From contig NZ_FNFO01000003.1 of the NCBI RefSeq assembly GCF_900100765.1, positions 186,001 to 250,000 on the forward strand: a stretch of 64,000 nt of DNA. Reading direction: 5' to 3'. The notes beneath the pieces were generated by a model. That model saw only the letters and a list, made by a program, of their open reading frames with translations, did not search any database and had not been told where the DNA came from. Made by a program: the position numbers and the translations under genes. This document shows positions 58,230 to 64,000 of this stretch, in pieces. This DNA is from Catalinimonas alkaloidigena. Lineage in GTDB: Bacteria > Bacteroidota > Bacteroidia > Cytophagales > Flexibacteraceae. The stretch's first letter is position 1. Every line of letters starts with the position of its first letter.

Positions 58230-61193
58230 TTACAGCGTCAGGGCACGGCGCAGCATCGTGGACGGTGTCAGTTGCTTCAGGTGAAGTGTAAACCGGATTT
58301 GTTTGGTCACGTCATCGATGCCTGTCGGGAACCGATCGGCGTAACTGCTACCGGCCAGCGGTACATCGATCGTCAGGATCTCGGGCAGAAGACGCAGCGA
58401 CAAGCCCGTGCCGGTCAGCAAACCGCCGCCGTCGGGGGTGTAACCCACGTCGCCAAAGACACTAATCGGCAGGTAAGGCACATCGACAGCGCCGTTCAGT
58501 GCCACCAATCCTTTGCGGGAATACGCGGAAGTCAGTCCCCGGAATCCCCCCTGGTCGTCGATACGCTGGCGCAGAAATGCCGGGACGGTTTCGGTAACAC
58601 CGCGGCGGTCCAGCAGAATCTGGTCCCCCAGGTAGTCAGTACTGCCGCTCATGCCCAGTCGGAAGCCATTGGTCAGGTTTCGTGCCAACAGGAAGCCTCC
58701 GGCAAAGCCGCGCAGGCGCACCTGGCTTTTCCGCCGGTAGTGAAAGTTCCACTCGGCGGTGGCCGAAAGCAACGCGAAGTCAGCGCCTTTGTTCTGCAGC
58801 TCCCCGCGCAGCTCCCACCGTTCCAGGGCGTTCTGCTGGTGTATCCGGTAAGTCGTGGTCAGGACGTTGTAGCGTTGCCAGCTCTGGCCCGGAATCGGCG
58901 CACCGTCCTGATAGGCGGGCAGTTGCTGCAACCCGAAGCGCATGTTCACCAGGCGCAGGCTCAGTTCCTTCTGCGGCTGCTGCAGGTCCAATCCATCGCC
59001 AAACGCCAACCGCACGTGCGGCTGAGTGCGAATGTAGCCCGCGTAAATGTCGGTCCGGAGAGCCGCATCGATCCGCCCTAACGTGGTGATGGAAGGAACC
59101 TCGCCCGCTACCTGGAACGAGCCGGTCAGTCCCCGCTGCCCTGAACTCCACATCGGCATTACCAAGTAGCGGAGGGGCTTCCGGGGCAAGATGCTGTTGT
59201 AAAAGGCGGCACCGAGCATGACCTTGTCGGTGGCGTTGTAGCCCCCTACGGGGGTGATAAACAGTTGCGTGTAGCGGTTGTCTTCCAGCGTGGGCAACAG
59301 GCGCACCCGGATGGGTTCCACGCGCCGGTCGGTAACCAGCTCGATCGTATTGTTCTGCCGGTTGTACTCGGGCATGTGATGCTCAGGGTCAATCACCAGA
59401 TGCTCCCACCCTTCGTTCGCCAGTTCAATTTTTTGTACGCCCGTAAAACCCGGATACCATTTTGTCTGGACGACCTTGCCGCCCCGCACGGCCGAAACGG
59501 TGATGGGCCCCGCGATGCTTCCTACGTTTTCTACATAAAGCGTTGCCGTCTTCTCGCTCACGGACGAACGGCGCACGGCGTAGTCCAGTTTTTTATCGGT
59601 CTGCAACAGATCGCGAAACAGCCAATCCCAGGTCTCACCCGTCTGTTCTTCGAACAACGCCTGTACATCGGCTGGTTTCGGATGGCGGAACTGCCACGCG
59701 GTTGTGTACTGACGCATCAGTGCATCGTACTTTTCGTTTCCCAGGTACTGGCGGGCGTAGCGAAACGCCAGGGCGGCTTTTGCTTCGGCAAAGGCCTGGT
59801 AATTGCCGGGGAGGTAACCGGCAGCATTCGTCTGTAACGTTTGTTCGGTACCGCCACGCGCAGCCGCGAGGTAGTCGATCTCGTGGCGACGTGCCTGCGG
59901 AAAGGCGTTCAGCCCACTCAGAGCGCCCCACGGTTGCGGCGCAAGGTCGTTCAAGGTCTGGTTCGGATGCCGCTCGGCGAGGTAGCGATCCTGCGCGGCC
60001 GCGGCCAGTCCATCGACCAGCCAGGGCGAAGTGTGTCCGTCAAGCCCGATCATGCCGCCGTACCATTGCCGGGCGACCTGATGCGCCAGCGCGGTCGTAA
60101 CAGCGGCTTCTCGGGTGGCGGCCGGAATGCCCACCAGACCCGGATAGTTGATGGTTCCACTTCGGCGTAGGGGCAACTCGACCATCGCTAGCGAAGGATA
60201 AGCGTATGCACCGTTCCCGACCGAGTAAGTCGTCAGCATCTGTGCGGCTTCGTCGAGAGCATTCTCCCAGGCAAACGCCCGCCGGTTCGTAAACATAGCC
60301 CACGTGTCTACCTTCTGCCCGGATGGCAAAGTGACTTCGCCGTGCCGCACGTTGAAGCGTTTATCGGCTACCCACGCAAAACCATGGGTATGATCGCTGA
60401 CGAATCGAATGGTTTTGGTGGCACCGGCAGAAACGGGCGATTCGTCTTCCAGCGGGAACCGGTCTGTGCGTAGTTTCTGCGTGGAACGCGCCAACAACCA
60501 CGCCCACTCTTCCTCGCTGGTCAGACGCCCCGTGGCAGCAACCACGTAGTTTTTGGGCAAGGTCAATGTGACGTCGGCCGAACCAAATTCCGCATAGCGG
60601 TTGTCTTGCTCCAGGTACGAGCGCTGGTGCCACCCCTGCGCATCGTAGGCAGCCACCTGCGGATACCAATCGGTCAGCTGATAGGCCTGGTCGCGATGGC
60701 CCATCCGCGAAAAATCACCGGGCAGCACCACCCGGAAGGGGGTCTGGAGCACGACGCGCTCGCCGGGTTTCAGCGGAGTGGCCAGGTTTACCTTGACCAG
60801 ATCGGGATGACGGGGTTCGTATTCCCACTTCAGGGGCTGTTCTCCCACACGGAAATCCAGCGCCTCCATCCATCCCAGTTCTTCGGGGCGGGCGTACCAG
60901 AACTCCTGCCGACCGAGGGCCAGTTGCTGGCTGGCAAAAGGCGTGGTTCGCCCCTGGTAGGCGTTCGGCCAGACTTCTATCCACAGAAACATAAGCGTCT
61001 GCGGCGAATGGTTCACGTATTCGATGGTCGCCTCGGCGGTGAGGAGATGCTTTTGATCGTCGAGCGTCGCGCTGATCCGGTAATTCGCTTCCTGTTGCCA
61101 GGTACGCTCGGGCGCCTCGGTGGCCTGCGCTGCACTTCCTACCAAACAACCGATCACCAGACCGTACCACGGGGCGGAGGTAAACCAACTCAT
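58230..61193 (-). CDS. M1-peptidase-like protein with destroyed zinc site and C-terminal beta-barrel-like region
   Basis: 987 residues from the ATG at 61193, which begins a signal peptide (WYGLVIGCLVGSAAQA). Residues 30-420 are M1-like: the N-terminal sandwich (ATLDDQKHLLTAEATIEYVN), an ELPL-x9-PGL segment in place of the GxMEN motif, and ALAHQVARQWYGGMIGLDGH, where HEXXH-AHQW should stand. Only the first His is kept: Glu is Gln and the second His is Arg (codons 60069-60083). The downstream NEGL site is VDGL. So zinc binding and catalysis should be lost. Residues from about 610 (RVEPIRVRLLPTLEDNRYTQ; FHYRRKSQVRLRGFAGGFLL) look like an outer-membrane barrel. The N-terminal half probably faces outside or the periplasm as a binding module. 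Confidence 0.8.
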   Translation of the reverse strand: MSWFTSAPWYGLVIGCLVGSAAQATEAPERTWQQEANYRISATLDDQKHLLTAEATIEYVNHSPQTLMFLWIEVWPNAYQGRTTPFASQQLALGRQEFWYARPEELGWMEALDFRVGEQPLKWEYEPRHPDLVKVNLATPLKPGERVVLQTPFRVVLPGDFSRMGHRDQAYQLTDWYPQVAAYDAQGWHQRSYLEQDNRYAEFGSADVTLTLPKNYVVAATGRLTSEEEWAWLLARSTQKLRTDRFPLEDESPVSAGATKTIRFVSDHTHGFAWVADKRFNVRHGEVTLPSGQKVDTWAMFTNRRAFAWENALDEAAQMLTTYSVGNGAYAYPSLAMVELPLRRSGTINYPGLVGIPAATREAAVTTALAHQVARQWYGGMIGLDGHTSPWLVDGLAAAAQDRYLAERHPNQTLNDLAPQPWGALSGLNAFPQARRHEIDYLAAARGGTEQTLQTNAAGYLPGNYQAFAEAKAALAFRYARQYLGNEKYDALMRQYTTAWQFRHPKPADVQALFEEQTGETWDWLFRDLLQTDKKLDYAVRRSSVSEKTATLYVENVGSIAGPITVSAVRGGKVVQTKWYPGFTGVQKIELANEGWEHLVIDPEHHMPEYNRQNNTIELVTDRRVEPIRVRLLPTLEDNRYTQLFITPVGGYNATDKVMLGAAFYNSILPRKPLRYLVMPMWSSGQRGLTGSFQVAGEVPSITTLGRIDAALRTDIYAGYIRTQPHVRLAFGDGLDLQQPQKELSLRLVNMRFGLQQLPAYQDGAPIPGQSWQRYNVLTTTYRIHQQNALERWELRGELQNKGADFALLSATAEWNFHYRRKSQVRLRGFAGGFLLARNLTNGFRLGMSGSTDYLGDQILLDRRGVTETVPAFLRQRIDDQGGFRGLTSAYSRKGLVALNGAVDVPYLPISVFGDVGYTPDGGGLLTGTGLSLRLLPEILTIDVPLAGSSYADRFPTGIDDVTKQIRFTLHLKQLTPSTMLRRALTL

Positions 61194-61552
61194 TAGACTA
61201 CATATTGTTACAATCACAAAGAAAGGTGGATCTCCGCTGATTTGCCCTGCAAAATTCTGTCTTCAGAACACTTTGTAAGGAAAGGCTCCATTTCCTGTCC
61301 CTAACTCTGTGAAGCTAAACGGGTTACCTGCTCCAACTGGTGGCCGAGGGAGCACATGAGTAGCAAGCCGCTTCACGCCTTTGTCCAACTGTACTGTTCC
61401 GCAGCGAGTCCTGATAACAATTGCTTAACAGTAGGATAATATTCATTTAAGCAGTCCCCCTGAAAGGCAATGTACCTTTGCGGCGAGTTTAGGGGGTCGT
61501 ATAAAAATTGCTGCCTCCAACCGTAAAAGCACTGCAACACACTTACAAATTC
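61194..61552. other. Intergenic region with a -7 element, no gene
   Basis: About 360 bp, AT-rich, separating the M1-like gene and the TonB receptor, which are divergent. TACCTTTG (61473-61480) on the plus strand is 72 bp before the receptor ATG. I see no structured RNA. Confidence 0.5.
61473..61480 (+). promoter_or_regulatory. -7 element TACCTTTG of the third TonB receptor
   Basis: Full match to TAnnTTTG, 72 bp before the ATG; followed by CGGCGA like the element at 48178-48185 (CGGCAG). No TTG at -33. Confidence 0.5.
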
Positions 61553-64000
61553 ATGAATAAAGTTGTTTTAATCCTACTTACCCTCGGGATTTCCTGGAGC
61601 GCGCTGGCGCAGAACGGGAAAATCGCCGGCAAAGTGATTGACCAAAACACGGGCGAAGAACTGATCGGGGTAAGTGTGGTAATCGACGGCACGACCAACG
61701 GCGCCAGTACCGACCTCGACGGCTCTTACGTCATCAGTGCTGAACCGGGCACGTACAACGTTACCGTTAGTTACGTTTCGTTCCAAAGCAAGAAATTCAA
61801 TAATGTCGTCATCAAAGCCGGCGAGACGACACCCCTCAACATCACGCTGGCCGAAGAAACGCAAACCCTGAACGAGGTCGTGGTGGTCGCCGAATACGAG
61901 CGCGAATCGACCGATGCTCTGCTGGTCGAGCGGAAAAACGCACTCCAGGTATCGGACGGTCTGGCACGTGAGTTCATTGCCAAAACGCCGGACCGTTTGT
62001 CGAGCGACGTGATCAAGCGGGTCAGTGGCGCCAGCATTCAGGACAATAAATTTGCGATTGTGCGCGGCCTCAACGACCGGTACAACACTGCGTTTCTGAA
62101 CGGCGCCCCGCTGCCCAGCACAGAATCGGACCGGAAGGCGTTTTCGTTCGATTTGTTCCCTTCCAACCTGCTGGACAACATTAACATCGTCAAGACGGCC
62201 ACACCCGACCTACCAGCCGACTTCGCAGGCGGGGTTATTCAGCTTAAGACCCGGGACATTCCTACGGAGAACTTTTTCTCCATTTCGGCGGGCCCGCGTT
62301 TTAACACCATCACGACGTTCAAAGAATTTTATAAGTCGCCCCAAGGGAGTCTGGATTTTCTGGGTATGAACGACGGTTCGCGCGACCTGCCCTCGAACCT
62401 GCCGTCCAGCGACACGTGGCGTCAGGAAAACCTGAATTCCAACCCCATTCAGGCGGCTCAGTACGCAACCCAGTTCCGGAACGACTGGGCACTGACGCGC
62501 ATTCCTTCCATTGCTCCCGGCTATTCGGCACAGATCAACGGCGGGTTTTCCAAACCTGTTTTTGGAAACGACTTCGGCGCGATCTTCTCGATTACCAACA
62601 ACAACGACTATTCTTACTCGCAATCGCCTCAGCAACGCTTCCTGAACCCGTCTGCCCCCGGCGAGCGCTACGTGCTGCGCCAGCGCTTCCTGGACGATCG
62701 CTACAGCCATAACGTAACCACCGGTTTCTTGCTCAACTTGGCCTACAAACTCGGTGACAACCACAAGTTTGGCTTGAAGAACTCACTCAATTACACCACA
62801 GACGACCTTGTGGTACGCCGGGGTGGCTACCGTGACTTGCAGATTTCGCAGGAGCAAGAGTCTTCCATTCGCTGGTATACCAACAACCGCCTGTTCACGA
62901 GCCAGTTTACCGGAGAGCATTTTCTGCCGGGTTCGAAACTTAAAATCGATTGGCTCGGAGGCGTTAGTTCGATCTACCGCACCGTTCCTAGTCTGCGTCG
63001 CCAGGTGTATACCCGGACCAACCGACCCGACGATCCTTCGGACGACGGACGGACGTTTGTAGCCGCCATTCAGCGGAACGGTACCTCGACTACGTCGGGT
63101 GGTAACTTCTTCAGTTCCAACACGGACGAGACGGCCTACACGCTGAAACTGGACCTCAGCCGTAAGTTCGATCAACTGCGCACCGAAGTGAAAGTAGGCG
63201 CTTTTTACGTAGACCGTCAGCGCGCATTCGCCGCACGCGAACTCGGCTTTACGCAGTTTGACCCGCCCGGCACACTGCGCTTCAACAGCGACTTGCTGAA
63301 CTTGCCGGTAGACCAGATTTTCGACCCAGCGAACCTGGGGTACCAGATCAGTGCCGAGGGCGACACGGTAGCCGGCGGTTTCCGGATTTTTGACGCGACA
63401 CTGCCCAACAACAGTTACGATGCCGGCTCGGTTACTAAGGCGTCGTATGCCATGCTGAACAACCAGATTACCGAGCGCCTGCGGCTCATTTGGGGAGTGC
63501 GCATGGAAAGCTACAACCAGACGCTTTCGGGCTTCGGACGTAATTCACAGCCCGTTACGGTCGATTCTACCGTGATCGACTGGCTGCCTTCGGCCAACCT
63601 GATTTTCTCGTTGACTTCCAAGTCCAACGTGCGGCTTTCTTTCTCGCAAACCGTGTCACGTCCCGAGTATCGTGAGTTGGCTCCGTTTAGCTTCTACGAT
63701 TACACGGACAACTTCACTACCAACGGGAACCCGGCGCTAGAGCGGACCAAAATCACCAATGGTGACGTGCGTTACGAACTGTTCCCCCGCAGCGGCGAGG
63801 TTATTTCGATATCGGGTTTCTACAAGCACTTCAACGGCCCGATTGAGCGCGTACAGTTGCTTCCCAACGAAGTAACCTTCGTCAACGCCACCCAGGCCAT
63901 CAACTACGGTGGTGAGGTTGAGCTGCGTACCCGCCTCAACAAGTTTTTGTTCCTGCCTCAGTCTCAGTTGCTCTCGTACTTCACGGTTAGCGCCAACCTG
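61553..64000 (+). CDS. TonB-dependent receptor, C-terminus beyond the window
   Basis: 816 residues are visible from the ATG at 61553; no stop occurs before 64000. Signal peptide VVLILLTLGISWSALAQ, carboxypeptidase-regulatory-like domain (KIAGKVIDQNTGEELIGVSV), TonB-box-like NEVVVVAEYER at about 106, plug (LSSDVIKRVSGASIQDNKFA; VIQLKTRDIPTE) and barrel strands rich in aromatic pairs (VRLSFSQTVSRPEYRELAPF). TonB receptors carry nutrients such as siderophores or glycans across the outer membrane using TonB energy. It differs from the Oar-like pair (short plug start, SRPEYRELAPF signature typical of the TonB-dep_Rec group). Divergent from the M1-like protein; ligand unknown. Confidence 0.93.
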   Translation, partial: MNKVVLILLTLGISWSALAQNGKIAGKVIDQNTGEELIGVSVVIDGTTNGASTDLDGSYVISAEPGTYNVTVSYVSFQSKKFNNVVIKAGETTPLNITLAEETQTLNEVVVVAEYERESTDALLVERKNALQVSDGLAREFIAKTPDRLSSDVIKRVSGASIQDNKFAIVRGLNDRYNTAFLNGAPLPSTESDRKAFSFDLFPSNLLDNINIVKTATPDLPADFAGGVIQLKTRDIPTENFFSISAGPRFNTITTFKEFYKSPQGSLDFLGMNDGSRDLPSNLPSSDTWRQENLNSNPIQAAQYATQFRNDWALTRIPSIAPGYSAQINGGFSKPVFGNDFGAIFSITNNNDYSYSQSPQQRFLNPSAPGERYVLRQRFLDDRYSHNVTTGFLLNLAYKLGDNHKFGLKNSLNYTTDDLVVRRGGYRDLQISQEQESSIRWYTNNRLFTSQFTGEHFLPGSKLKIDWLGGVSSIYRTVPSLRRQVYTRTNRPDDPSDDGRTFVAAIQRNGTSTTSGGNFFSSNTDETAYTLKLDLSRKFDQLRTEVKVGAFYVDRQRAFAARELGFTQFDPPGTLRFNSDLLNLPVDQIFDPANLGYQISAEGDTVAGGFRIFDATLPNNSYDAGSVTKASYAMLNNQITERLRLIWGVRMESYNQTLSGFGRNSQPVTVDSTVIDWLPSANLIFSLTSKSNVRLSFSQTVSRPEYRELAPFSFYDYTDNFTTNGNPALERTKITNGDVRYELFPRSGEVISISGFYKHFNGPIERVQLLPNEVTFVNATQAINYGGEVELRTRLNKFLFLPQSQLLSYFTVSANL

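Noticed and set aside
1-64000. CRISPR arrays, rRNA, tRNA, prophage and insertion-sequence transposase genes
   Set aside because: I looked for repeat-spacer series, conserved RNA gene sequences and transposase or phage motifs by eye; none was found. A short tRNA could still have escaped in the gaps.

Overview
The window reads as a chromosomal segment of a Bacteroidota bacterium, most like an environmental Cytophagales-type lineage with a GC-rich genome. The evidence is Oar-like TonB-dependent receptors with carboxypeptidase-regulatory N-termini, LytS/LytTR signalling, OmpA/PD40 proteins, DUF4286, DUF2141, a Bacteroidota-type YidD cluster, and recurrent TAnnTTTG -7 promoter elements. I saw no rRNA, tRNA, CRISPR array, insertion-sequence transposase or phage gene.

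Layout. 1-7466 is a pectin/rhamnogalacturonan locus: a GH105-like unsaturated rhamnogalacturonyl hydrolase (cut by the window edge), a small gene broken by an in-frame TGA, a CE12 esterase-GH28 polygalacturonase fusion, a LacI-type regulator, a six-hairpin glycosidase-like protein and a Dabb protein. 7628-14735 holds single housekeeping or accessory genes: CGNR regulator, EamA exporter coupled to a monooxygenase-like protein, HAMP-GAF membrane sensor, MgtC, cupin, HSL-type esterase and GNAT. 14784-18013 is a five-gene envelope cluster: small membrane protein, LolA-like protein, YidD with a signal peptide, and two paralogous TPR membrane proteins. 18545-24906 is the 2-oxoglutarate dehydrogenase operon odhA-odhB-lpdA, with a four-helix-bundle (S23/IVP-like) gene lodged between odhB and lpdA and bounded by inverted repeats. 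25011-36178 carries a saccharopine-dehydrogenase-like gene, a small membrane protein, two OmpA proteins, an AIM24-like protein, gltX, a ridA operon and a triple-repeat beta-helix lipoprotein. 36518-44173 has an M14 carboxypeptidase, a DUF2141-LytS-LytTR operon in which every junction overlaps, a secreted coiled-coil protein with an M23/SH3b lipoprotein, and a lipoprotein coupled to a MerC-like protein. 44251-51525 is a divergent pair of Oar-like TonB receptors. 51621-56675 has polA, then a carotenoid operon (CruF-like, CrtZ, and a MerR regulator with the cobalamin-photoreceptor Wx9EH motif). 56791-64000 has DUF4286, a sugar nucleotidyltransferase, an M1-peptidase-like protein whose zinc site is destroyed and which ends in a beta-barrel-like domain, and the start of another TonB receptor.

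The strongest leads are the pseudo-M1 peptidase/barrel protein, the inverted-repeat S23 cassette inside the OGDH operon, the YidD cluster, the DUF2141-LytS-LytTR operon, the B12/light-type regulator with carotenoid genes, and a recurring 4-5 nt spacing between -7 elements and start codons that suggests leaderless mRNAs. None is proved by sequence alone. Strong hairpin terminators mark several convergent junctions. All family assignments come from recognising motifs, without database searches.
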